Of a stretch of 64,000 bases of DNA, positions 49,528 to 58,113 are shown piece by piece. The translations under genes and the position numbers were made by a program. Under the pieces are notes generated by a model. That model made no database searches. It was not told where the DNA came from and saw only the letters and a program-made list of their open reading frames with translations. This DNA comes from a virus. Each line of letters opens with the position of its first letter. Position 1 is the stretch's first letter. The DNA is taken from positions 1-64,000 of IMG/VR virus record IMGVR_UViG_3300029922_000001. One strand, written 5' to 3'.

Positions 49528-52500
49528 ATGCAACATGATACGAAAAATAATAAGATGAAAACCATATTTGAAGATTCATTTTCGGAAGAAGTTTGGGCAT
49601 CTACATATAAAGACTATAGAGATAACAGTGTAGATGATACGTTTATGCGAGTAGCAACAGCTATCGCTTCAGTTGAAGAAACTAAAGAATTAAAAGAGTC
49701 TTGGGGAGATTCTTTTTTTGATTTGTTACAAAATTTTAAAGGTTCTGCTGGTGGTAGAATTTTATCAAATGCTGGAACTGAATGGGGTGGCACCACTTTA
49801 ATGAATTGTTTCGTAGGTCCAAAAGCAACTTACGATCAAGACTCTTTAGATGGCATTTTAAAAGTACTTAACAATCAATGTAAAACCTTAAAGTCCGAAG
49901 GTGGTTGGGGAATGAACTTTTCATTCATCCGTCCAAGAGGCGCTTTCATTAACGGAATTGGTGTTGAGTCACCTGGTTCTGTTACTTACATGGAACTTTT
50001 TGATAAGAGTTCAGCTTTAATCACTAGTGGTTCAGGCTTAGATACTAAAAATAAAAAAGCTAAAGGTAAAATCCGTAAAGGCGCTATGATGGGCGTTATG
50101 GATGTTTGGCATCCTGATATTGAAGAATTTATTTCAGCTAAATTAACACCTGGTAGATTATCTAAGTTTAATATTTCCGTAAACTGTTCTGATGAATTCA
50201 TGGAAAAGGTTATCTTCGTTAAGGAACTTAGACTAAGTAAGGCAGATCCTGCCCTTATCGCAGAATATGATAAATGGCATTTGGAATTTCCAGATACCAA
50301 ACATGAAAAATATAAAGAAATTTGGAATGGTGATATCAATTATTGGAAGTCTTTTGGCTACCCTGTTAATATCATAAAGACAGTTTCTGTTACAGAATTA
50401 TGGAATCAAATCATCAAATCCACATATACACGTAATGACCCAGGTGTTTTGTTCTTAGATAGAGCAAATGCAACACACTGTTGGAATTATGGAGGTATTG
50501 AAGCACTCATTAAGGCTACTAATCCATGCGTTACTGAGAATACTTGGATAAATACTTCTAATGGTGCCAAACAAGTAAAACAATTATTAAATGATCCATA
50601 TATTGCTATAGTAAATGGGTTACCATATAATGCAACTAGTTTTTGGGAAACTGGAACTAAAAAGGTTTTCAAATTAAATACAAAACATGGATTTAATATT
50701 GAAGTAACCGATAATCATGTTATCAAAACCACTAAAGGTGACAAGCAATTAAAAGACATAAATATTGGAGACAATATTTTGATATCAAATCATAGAAATC
50801 ACACATGGGTAGGGCAGGGAAATTTCAATAAAGGGTGGTTAATCGGTTCTTTAATTGGTGACGGTCACTTGCTTAGTAAAACATCTAAACTAGAATATTG
50901 GGGTCAAGAAAAAGATATAATGCTTCAATATGCATCACAGCTTATACATAAAGAATTTGACGTTAGAAGTGATTTGGGATCTGGTAATTTATCAGGTAAA
51001 ACGGCACAAGAAAGAGATATTACTTCTTTGAGTTGCACTAATTTATTGAATTATGCACATGAACTGAATATTGATAATGATAAATCGTTAAACAATAGTG
51101 ATATTGAAAAAACATCATATGATTTTTATTGTGGATTTTTATCTGGATGGTTTGATGCTGATGGATCAGTACAAGGCAATCACAAAAAAGGTGTTTCTGT
51201 TAGATTATCTTCATCAATTCAAGAAAACCTTTTAGTTGCACAACGTATGTTAAGCAGATTAGGAATTATTTCAAAAATTTCATTACGAAGAAGCGAACAA
51301 GAAAAATTATTGCCAAATGGCAAAAGTGGAAGTTCATATTATACGTGTAAAGCACAATATGAACTTATAATTAGCCAAGATAATATTTCGGTTTTTAGAA
51401 ATATTATTGGATTCAAGCAACCATCAAAACAAAATCACTTAAACATTTTATTGAATACATATACTAGGAATTTCAATAAACAAAAATTTTATAGTGAAGT
51501 TACTTCTATAGAATATATAGGAGAAGAAAAAGTTTATGATTGTACTGTTGATATTGTTCATGAGTTTTGTGCAAACGGTATAAGAGTTCATAATTGTGGT
51601 GAACAATGTTTACCTTTCGGTGCTGTTTGTAACTTATTCAGCTTTAACTTAACTCAGTTTATTGATGAAGTAAACAATTGCTTCGATCTAGAAAAGCTTC
51701 AAAGATATGTTGCTATTGCTGTTAGATTCTTGGATGATATTAATTCATATACTAACGCACCATTACCTGAATATATCGAATCAATTCGCAAGAGAAGAAG
51801 AATTGGATTGGGTGTTCTTGGTTGGGGAAGTGCATTATATATGCTTAAAACTAGATTTGGTTCTGAAAAGGCTGAAGCTATTAAAGAAAAATTAATGCGT
51901 ACATTCACACATGCTGCTGTTAAGGCATCTATTGATTTGGCTAAAGAAAGAGGTATGTTTGCTGGTTGTGATCCAGAAAAACATGCAAATCATCCATTCT
52001 GGCAACAGATCCAACTTGACGATGATACTCTTAGCGAAATGAGACAATACGGAATTAGAAACTCTGCTCTATTCTCTATTCAACCTACAGGTAATACTTC
52101 TGTTCTATGTAACATCGTTTCTGGTGGTCTAGAACCTGTGTTTATGCCTGAGTATATCAGAACAGTTATTGTCAACTCAGTGCCAAATCATATTAAAAAT
52201 GTAACACCCAAATATTGGGAAGGCGAATTCTTCGAAACATCTTTGTTCAAATTTACAAAAGAAGGTGGAGAACAAATTCTTAGAGGCGTTGATACTGGTG
52301 GAGTTGTTTATAAGATTGACAAAAATAGAGGTTTAACCAGAGAAGTATTATGTGAAGATTATGCTGTTAGACACCTTAAACTCAAGGGTGAATGGGATGC
52401 ATCAGCAGATTGGGCATGTACTACAGATAGTTTAACTGTTAATGACCATCTTACAGACATGAAGGGTTTTGGAAAGTGGATAGATTCATCAATGAGCAAG

Positions 52501-53163
52501 ACTGTTAATGTTCCAAATGATTATCCATTTGAAGATTTCGAAAATGTCTATCTAGATGCTTACAAAACAGGCTGTCTTAAAGGAATTACAACTTATCGTG
52601 CTGGTACAATGACTAATGTCTTGGCTGCAAAATCTGAGAAAGATGAAGAAATTGAATTTAAGACTTCTCCTATCATTAAGCGTCCTAAAGAATTAAAAGC
52701 GAAAGTATTCCATCCAACAGCTAAAGGTGGTAAATTCTACGTTGCAGTTGGGTTATTGAATGATAAACCTTTTGAAGTTTTCGTTGGATTAAACACCACA
52801 AATGTTATTCCAATTAAGATGGATGATGCCTCTATTGTGAAAAGATCCAAGGGAGTGTATGATTTATGTGCAAATTCCTTCTGCTATCCCTTAAATACAC
52901 ACTCTGACGCTAACGTTGATGCATTGACACGTATGGTAAGTTTATCTTTGCACTCTGGAGCTAGTTTAGCTCGTGTTGTCGAACAACTAGAAAGAACTAA
53001 TGGAGATATGTTTGTCTTTGCTAAAGTTCTTGCAAGAACTTTAAAGAGATTCATTCCAGATGGTACTACTTTATCTGAAGAATGTCCAGCTTGTGGTGAA
53101 GCGTTAATTCGCCAAGAAGGTTGTAAACGCTGTACTTCTTGTGATTATAGCGTCTGCGGTTAA
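49528..53163 (+). CDS. nrdJ: Class II ribonucleotide reductase with intein
   Basis: A 1211-residue precursor; the spliced enzyme would be about 855 residues. It reduces ribonucleotides with adenosylcobalamin. Active-site segments are TLMNCFVG (redox Cys), FLDRANATHCWN, NPCGEQCLPFGAVCN (radical-site segment, formed after splicing), and the class II signature SMSKTVNVPNDYPFEDFE with GCLKGITTYRAGT. The C-terminus has CPACGEALIR and CTSCDYSVCG, a zinc/redox tail. The intein occupies residues 334-689. It is preceded by AAGGAG and ended by a perfect terminator. Confidence 0.93.
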   Translation: MQHDTKNNKMKTIFEDSFSEEVWASTYKDYRDNSVDDTFMRVATAIASVEETKELKESWGDSFFDLLQNFKGSAGGRILSNAGTEWGGTTLMNCFVGPKATYDQDSLDGILKVLNNQCKTLKSEGGWGMNFSFIRPRGAFINGIGVESPGSVTYMELFDKSSALITSGSGLDTKNKKAKGKIRKGAMMGVMDVWHPDIEEFISAKLTPGRLSKFNISVNCSDEFMEKVIFVKELRLSKADPALIAEYDKWHLEFPDTKHEKYKEIWNGDINYWKSFGYPVNIIKTVSVTELWNQIIKSTYTRNDPGVLFLDRANATHCWNYGGIEALIKATNPCVTENTWINTSNGAKQVKQLLNDPYIAIVNGLPYNATSFWETGTKKVFKLNTKHGFNIEVTDNHVIKTTKGDKQLKDINIGDNILISNHRNHTWVGQGNFNKGWLIGSLIGDGHLLSKTSKLEYWGQEKDIMLQYASQLIHKEFDVRSDLGSGNLSGKTAQERDITSLSCTNLLNYAHELNIDNDKSLNNSDIEKTSYDFYCGFLSGWFDADGSVQGNHKKGVSVRLSSSIQENLLVAQRMLSRLGIISKISLRRSEQEKLLPNGKSGSSYYTCKAQYELIISQDNISVFRNIIGFKQPSKQNHLNILLNTYTRNFNKQKFYSEVTSIEYIGEEKVYDCTVDIVHEFCANGIRVHNCGEQCLPFGAVCNLFSFNLTQFIDEVNNCFDLEKLQRYVAIAVRFLDDINSYTNAPLPEYIESIRKRRRIGLGVLGWGSALYMLKTRFGSEKAEAIKEKLMRTFTHAAVKASIDLAKERGMFAGCDPEKHANHPFWQQIQLDDDTLSEMRQYGIRNSALFSIQPTGNTSVLCNIVSGGLEPVFMPEYIRTVIVNSVPNHIKNVTPKYWEGEFFETSLFKFTKEGGEQILRGVDTGGVVYKIDKNRGLTREVLCEDYAVRHLKLKGEWDASADWACTTDSLTVNDHLTDMKGFGKWIDSSMSKTVNVPNDYPFEDFENVYLDAYKTGCLKGITTYRAGTMTNVLAAKSEKDEEIEFKTSPIIKRPKELKAKVFHPTAKGGKFYVAVGLLNDKPFEVFVGLNTTNVIPIKMDDASIVKRSKGVYDLCANSFCYPLNTHSDANVDALTRMVSLSLHSGASLARVVEQLERTNGDMFVFAKVLARTLKRFIPDGTTLSEECPACGEALIRQEGCKRCTSCDYSVCG
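50527..51594 (+). mobile_element. Intein with LAGLIDADG endonuclease in NrdJ
   Basis: 356 residues in frame between NP and CGEQ of the conserved RNR active site. It starts with Cys (CVTENTWINTSNG), has the block B histidine in VTDNHVIKT, two LAGLIDADG helices (WLIGSLIGDGHLL and GFLSGWFDADGSVQ), and ends VHEFCANGIRVHN before Cys. All splicing residues (C1, His, terminal HN, C+1) are present, so self-splicing and homing should be active. Confidence 0.93.
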
Positions 53164-53166
53164 TTG

Positions 53167-53201
53167 AAAACGCCTGGATTGTTTACAATCCAGGCGTTTT
53201 T
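53167..53201. terminator. Perfect terminator after nrdJ
   Basis: AAAACGCCTGGATTGT is the exact inverse of ACAATCCAGGCGTTTT with T-runs at the end. The following TATAAT (53203-53208) starts right behind it, so the terminator stem also overlaps the spacer of the next promoter. Confidence 0.88.
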
Positions 53202-53216
53202 GTATAATAAATTAAC

Positions 53217-53633
53217 ATGTCAAAATTAAAATCAGTCACTGTTCACATTCAAGATGTTGATTATATAGGTGAAGATATCACCCTAGCGGAAGATTCCCCC
53301 TACAATAATGTAATTTATCTATTATTAAAAGAAAAAGAAACTAGTAATTTATACGTTTGTATTTTAACTCCAACTGATGTTAAAGATTTAGCTAATCTTG
53401 AAGCAGATTTAAGTCCAAGAGAAATGAATTTCTTTGCAGATCAATTGAAACTAAGAAAATCTCCTATGACACTAGTTGTGTCTCCTGAAGATGAACTAGT
53501 TACAGCCGAAATGCTTCAAATGTCAGAAGAAGATTTAATACTACTTCAACAACAAGAAGAGTTATCTAATCAACAAACGCAAGCTATTAAAGCCAAGTTT
53601 GGATTTAAGAATTTTGGTGAGGTAAATGTTTAA
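53217..53633 (+). CDS. Hypothetical acidic protein
   Basis: A 138-residue protein with a strand-rich N-terminal domain (SVTVHIQDVDYIGEDI, SNLYVCILTP) and a Gln/Glu helix (LLQQQEELSNQQTQAIKAK). TATAAT is 8 nt before the ATG. It overlaps the next gene. It is not recognised. Confidence 0.6.
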   Translation: MSKLKSVTVHIQDVDYIGEDITLAEDSPYNNVIYLLLKEKETSNLYVCILTPTDVKDLANLEADLSPREMNFFADQLKLRKSPMTLVVSPEDELVTAEMLQMSEEDLILLQQQEELSNQQTQAIKAKFGFKNFGEVNV

Positions 53634-54675
53634 TCTTCAATTAGCAAAATTCTGGTCTAAAGCTGTTGACGATTTCACCACAACAGATGCTTATGCGTTA
53701 GGTTATTTATTCAACTTCAAGTATTTAGAAGAAGTTGAATTTGGCACATTGCAATTGGTGAGTTCTAGTAGATTTGTGCTACAAGAAGTTGTTAGAACAT
53801 TGTTTTCCGCACAGGCAATGGCGAGTATTACGTCTTATGGTGGCGATTCAGAAAATCTTGTTTGGTGTGATTTTTTTGTAGATAATCTATTCATACAAAA
53901 TCGTGAAAAGAAACTTAATGAATTACTTGCCATAGCGAAGTTTGATGATGAATTATTTCGTGCGTTTTTAAGAGGCGTATTTGATGTTAATGGTTCTATT
54001 TCACTTCAAAATTCAGGTATCGAAGGTCAACCCACAGCACAATTATTATTAGATACTCGCTGTCGTGAGTTTATTAAGAAACTATTTAAATTAGGTTTTC
54101 CTTATAAAATGATTGGTGAATACATTGTTTGGGTTGGGGCAGATGTATTAGACTTTACTTCGTGGTTATATAAAGACGCATCTTTAATCCCAACACACAA
54201 AAAAGAAGAATTAATTAACTTAAACAGTTACATTCCAATCTTAAAAGGAATTCCTGAAAACTTACACTTTAAATATGGCTTATCTCAAGAGAATGCTGTA
54301 GCACCTTTTAAAATTAATGCATCAGATTCTGGATATTTTGTAACTATTACAGGGATTAAACATTGGAATGAAAATATTTATAGTTGCAATACCGGTTTAC
54401 ATGTGTCAACTCCATTTGGATGGTATTTTGATTTAGTACCAACCCCTGAATTAACAAATATGGGTTATATGTTAGTGAATAGTCCGATAGTTATTAACCA
54501 AACAAATTCAAATGAAATCACATTTTGTGTTATGAAAATTGATCCAAGTGTTCCAGATTTAACACCAGGTGTAATTGTAGGGCAATTAATTCCACGTCCA
54601 ATTATTCATTTAGGATGGAAGCAGTATGAAGAAGCACTAGTAGAGGAAAGTGATGGGCAAGAAACAACCAACTGA
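53626..54675 (+). CDS. LAGLIDADG-like/dUTPase-like fusion protein
   Basis: A 349-residue protein. The first 170 residues look like a degenerate LAGLIDADG unit (TTDAYALGYLFNF and ELFRAFLRGVFDVNGSIS). The last 120 resemble a dUTPase core: NASDSGYFVTI (motif 1), HVSTPFGWYFDL (motif 2), NSPIVINQTNSNEITF (motif 3), GVIVGQLIPRPII (motif 4); the C-terminal motif 5 is missing and catalytic residues are changed. It may be a regulatory or pseudo-dUTPase fused to a domesticated homing domain. It overlaps both neighbours. Confidence 0.5.
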   Translation: MFNLQLAKFWSKAVDDFTTTDAYALGYLFNFKYLEEVEFGTLQLVSSSRFVLQEVVRTLFSAQAMASITSYGGDSENLVWCDFFVDNLFIQNREKKLNELLAIAKFDDELFRAFLRGVFDVNGSISLQNSGIEGQPTAQLLLDTRCREFIKKLFKLGFPYKMIGEYIVWVGADVLDFTSWLYKDASLIPTHKKEELINLNSYIPILKGIPENLHFKYGLSQENAVAPFKINASDSGYFVTITGIKHWNENIYSCNTGLHVSTPFGWYFDLVPTPELTNMGYMLVNSPIVINQTNSNEITFCVMKIDPSVPDLTPGVIVGQLIPRPIIHLGWKQYEEALVEESDGQETTN

Positions 54676-55150
54676 ATATTATGAATCCATAGAATTATTT
54701 AGACTAGCTGAAAAGTTAATTAGTCGTTATTCTACACATTTACACTATGTGGATATTGACAAGATTTATTTTTGTGTTCAAACTGGCGACAAACCACAAA
54801 AAGCACCTTTAGGGGAAATAAGTGGTGTTGGTGGATGGGTAAAAAACATTCTAAACGACGTTGGTAGTAAAAAGATATATTGTCTCAGAGTCTGGAATGA
54901 TGCTTGGGATTCTCTCATGGAAGAACAACAACAATGGTTTATGTTCTATTTGTTGTATAGTATTGGTGAAAATTGCAATGGATCAGTGCGGAAAGCGGAG
55001 ATTACAGATGAATATGGATTCATGTTGGAGTATTTAGGACCTTACTGGCGCAAACGTGGTGATTTACCAGATATGCTAGTAGATGACGATCCTATACCTT
55101 TACCACCACCTTATATGGATTTAGAATCTGAAAGCGATATCTATCTATAA
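54653..55150 (+). CDS. Hypothetical protein
   Basis: A 165-residue protein from the ATG at 54653 (MGKKQPTEYYESIE), with GAGGAAAG just upstream inside the previous gene. Overall shape resembles phage putative metallopeptidase-like proteins, but the HExxH motif is absent (here QQWFMFYLLYSIG), so activity is not predicted. The C-terminus is proline and acid rich (DDDPIPLPPPYMD). Confidence 0.5.
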   Translation: MGKKQPTEYYESIELFRLAEKLISRYSTHLHYVDIDKIYFCVQTGDKPQKAPLGEISGVGGWVKNILNDVGSKKIYCLRVWNDAWDSLMEEQQQWFMFYLLYSIGENCNGSVRKAEITDEYGFMLEYLGPYWRKRGDLPDMLVDDDPIPLPPPYMDLESESDIYL

Positions 55151-55156
55151 TAGAGT

Positions 55157-56257
55157 ATGAATCAAGAACTAAGTTGGGCTAGAAAATATCGCGCCAAACA
55201 ATTCAAAGACGTTCCACAATCTCATGTGGTTCAAATTTTACAATCGCACATTGTACACAATCGTCATCAAAATGCTTATTTGTTTTTAGGACCTTCAGGC
55301 ACTGGAAAGACAACCTTAGCTAGAATTATGGCAATGGCAATGATGTGTGAATTAAGACAGGCATCAGATTCTGAACCTGTTCTTAATTCTGTTTCCAGTC
55401 AAGCCATTATTAGCGACAATCACAGAGATGTTGTGGAAATCAATTGTGGTGATCATAATGGCATTGATGATATTAGAGATTTAATTGCCAACAAAATGAT
55501 GATTTCACCTTCAATGGGTAAGTATAGAATTTTCATTTTAGATGAAGTTCACAACTTAACTAAAAACGCTCAAGATGGTTTACTTAAAATCGTTGAAGAA
55601 ACACCACCACATGTTAGATTCTTTTTCTGTACTACTGATGAACAAAAGCTATTAGCAACTTTTAAATCACGTTGTCAAATCTTTGTTTTACAAAAAGTTT
55701 CACAAGTTAAAATGACTAGTATTTTATCAGGCGTAGCTGATAAAGAAGGTGTTGAATACGAACAGGATGCACTAGAACTAATTGCTCAAGATGCTAATGG
55801 TAATATGCGAACAGCTTTAAATCTATTAGAACAAGTTTCATTAATTGGTGTTAAAGAAGATATCATTCGTGGCATTTTAGGTCGTGGTCCAAAGACTTTA
55901 TGCCTAGACTTAATTGATAATATCAAGAATCTTAATAGAGCAGAAATTATTAAAATCATTGAAGCTTGTCAATTGGAAGGTAGAGATTTAACTAAACTAT
56001 TAGATGATACTGTATTGTTGTTAATGAATTACGTCAAGGTGCGATTGCTTAAAACCCCTAAGAACCAAGTTGATCCTATTATTTTGAAATTGGCATTAAT
56101 CATAGAACCACCTATTGCTTTAGAGTTGAGTACAATGTTAATCGAAGCAAAGAGCAACTTGAAACAAAACACTGATGTAGATGTTATTATCACAGCTAAT
56201 TTATTAAAACTTGTCAATAAATTCAGTAAATTACTAAAAGCCACAGAAGAGAAATAG
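55157..56257 (+). CDS. dnaX: Clamp-loader ATPase (DnaX-like)
   Basis: A 366-residue AAA+ protein. SWARKYRAKQFKDV at the N-terminus, Walker A LGPSGTGKTTLARIM, Walker B FILDEVHNLTKNAQDGLLKI, sensor 1 FFCTTDEQK and the SRC arginine finger FKSRCQIF are present. With the HolA-like delta subunit and beta clamp encoded downstream it would load the phage sliding clamp. The usual DnaX zinc module is missing: the region between Walker A and NCGDHNGID has one Cys only. TATAAT ends 5 nt before the ATG. Confidence 0.9.
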   Translation: MNQELSWARKYRAKQFKDVPQSHVVQILQSHIVHNRHQNAYLFLGPSGTGKTTLARIMAMAMMCELRQASDSEPVLNSVSSQAIISDNHRDVVEINCGDHNGIDDIRDLIANKMMISPSMGKYRIFILDEVHNLTKNAQDGLLKIVEETPPHVRFFFCTTDEQKLLATFKSRCQIFVLQKVSQVKMTSILSGVADKEGVEYEQDALELIAQDANGNMRTALNLLEQVSLIGVKEDIIRGILGRGPKTLCLDLIDNIKNLNRAEIIKIIEACQLEGRDLTKLLDDTVLLLMNYVKVRLLKTPKNQVDPIILKLALIIEPPIALELSTMLIEAKSNLKQNTDVDVIITANLLKLVNKFSKLLKATEEK

Positions 56258-56292
56258 TTAACGCCCACTACATTAATATTTTATTGTATAAA

Positions 56293-56937
56293 ATGTTTTG
56301 TAGTGGGTGGTCTAATTTGAATTTATCCGAAGAAGAAGTTTTAGTTTACGTAAGACGTGTGAAAAAAGGCGATGGCGATGCATTTAGAAAGGTTGAACAT
56401 GCATTCAAACAAGAAATAGATAGAATGGCAAGAGAATTTTATCTGCAAGGTGCCAAAGAAGGAATTTTTGACGAAGACATAAAAGCAATCATATTGGGTG
56501 CCTTGTGGAAAGCCTGTATGGACTTTAAAGAAGAATATAAGTCTACCTTTAAAAGTTTTGCAAATTTATGTTTTAAGAGAAATGCGATTACTGCAATTAT
56601 TAATGCAAAATCCAGAAAACACGACATTTTAACTCGCGCTCATTCATTAGATAGAGCGTCACATATTGACGACGAAGGGGAACAATCTCTAGCAGAAATT
56701 TTACCAGATACTAGACCTAGTATCTTAGATGAAATTATAAGACAAGAAGAATTCGACACAAAATTTGAAGCATTAAGAAGCATTTGTACTCCATTAGAAA
56801 ACGATGTATTAACATTATATTCCGAATCTGAATCCTATAATAAAATAGCCAAAGACATTCAAAGAAACGCCAAAGCAGTAGATAATTCAATCACTAGAAT
56901 CAAGAAGAAAGCCTTACTGATTGAAGTCGAAGTATAA
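56293..56937 (+). CDS. Sigma-70 family factor (SigH/ECF-like)
   Basis: A protein of about 214 residues. Region 2: VRRVKKGDGDAFRKVEHAFK, GALWKACMDFKEEYKSTFKS and FANLCFKRNAITAIIN. A linker with SLDRASHIDDEGEQSLAEIL follows, then region 4: TPLENDVLTLYSESESYNKIA plus AKAVDNSITRIKKKAL. So it should direct RNA polymerase to phage promoters. The start is uncertain; the ATG at 56293 is adjacent to a TATAAA and a TTG start is possible. It lies between dnaX and dnaN. Confidence 0.75.
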   Translation: MFCSGWSNLNLSEEEVLVYVRRVKKGDGDAFRKVEHAFKQEIDRMAREFYLQGAKEGIFDEDIKAIILGALWKACMDFKEEYKSTFKSFANLCFKRNAITAIINAKSRKHDILTRAHSLDRASHIDDEGEQSLAEILPDTRPSILDEIIRQEEFDTKFEALRSICTPLENDVLTLYSESESYNKIAKDIQRNAKAVDNSITRIKKKALLIEVEV

Positions 56938-56943
56938 TGAAGT

Positions 56944-58113
56944 ATGATATTTCAGATCAACAGAATGGCAGCAAAGGCAACCTGTGAGCAAGCCTTTAAA
57001 ACTTGTAATGCTAAAGATAAAGCATCATTAGATTCATATATAATTTTCGACATTAAAAACGGCAAAGCCAAAATCAAAACTATCAATGGTATTGCTGAAC
57101 AAGAAATTGATTTAGTGATTGACCAACAAGATAAAGAAGATGGTGTTTTTGCTATTTCGGGACAAGTTCTTATTGAGTTTTTACGATCTTTTAAGTCACA
57201 AGATATTGTTTGCGATGTTAAGTTGAAGAAAAATGTTATTAACTTCATGTCTGTAGATAAGTCTAGAAAGTTTGCTAGACCTATCACAATTCCTGATTCT
57301 TCAACTTATGCTTCTTTAAATTACATTCCACTTGGAAGTAGTTTGGATTGCGATGGTCAAATCTTGGCTAATTCTTTTAAGGCAACATATTTTGCTGTAT
57401 CGGATGACCCTACATCTGGAGCAATGATGGCTGTTAATTTAAGAATTAAACCTTCAGGTATTACAGCGGAAGCAACAAACCAAAATCGAATCAATCAATA
57501 TTGTACCGCATGTCAATTTGATGATGATATGGGTGATTTTAACTTTTTAATTCCAGCAGAAATTGCCAGTATTCTCAGTGATTTATTAGGGGACGTTTCA
57601 GAAGTTACATTGGAACCTGGTGATAAGCATTTACGAATGAAATGGGATGGAACGATATTCACAACTAACGTTATTGAGGGAGCAGGTAAGCCATTCCCTA
57701 ATTTAACTAAGTTTATCAATGCGGTACCTGATGCCACAGTAAAAATTTCTCGTGGAGATTTGTTAGATGGTTTGAAGTTTGCTGGTTTGACTGTTAAAGA
57801 TTCTTGTGTTGGAATTGCCATCAATGATAAAGGATTGGCAATTTCCGCATCTGACACTGATATTGGTGCTAGTTCTGAAACATTACGATGCGAAGAAACT
57901 GAAGGCGAAAATCAAGCTTTATATTCTTGGAAATTGCTTAATAAGGGTGTGGAAGGCACATGTAGCCCATACATTTTCATTAAAATGTGCGAAATTAAAC
58001 CAGGTATCTCATTGTTACAGATCGTTGATAATGAGTATATTAGTGTTATGATTCCTGTTGTTATGAACGAAGATCAAGAAGAAGATGAAGAAACCACAGA
58101 AACAGAAGACTAG
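56944..58113 (+). CDS. dnaN: DNA polymerase sliding clamp (DnaN)
   Basis: A 389-residue beta clamp. The three-domain pattern is visible: MIFQINRMAAKATCEQAFKT at the start, GVFAISGQVLIEFLRSFKSQD, FLIPAEIASILSDLL, then the C-terminal domain with VKISRGDLLDGLKFAGL and the end SVMIPVVMNEDQEED. It tethers DnaE. TATAAT (56933-56938) ends 5 nt before the ATG. The gene ends inside holA. The acidic tail is longer than in host clamps. Confidence 0.85.
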   Translation: MIFQINRMAAKATCEQAFKTCNAKDKASLDSYIIFDIKNGKAKIKTINGIAEQEIDLVIDQQDKEDGVFAISGQVLIEFLRSFKSQDIVCDVKLKKNVINFMSVDKSRKFARPITIPDSSTYASLNYIPLGSSLDCDGQILANSFKATYFAVSDDPTSGAMMAVNLRIKPSGITAEATNQNRINQYCTACQFDDDMGDFNFLIPAEIASILSDLLGDVSEVTLEPGDKHLRMKWDGTIFTTNVIEGAGKPFPNLTKFINAVPDATVKISRGDLLDGLKFAGLTVKDSCVGIAINDKGLAISASDTDIGASSETLRCEETEGENQALYSWKLLNKGVEGTCSPYIFIKMCEIKPGISLLQIVDNEYISVMIPVVMNEDQEEDEETTETED

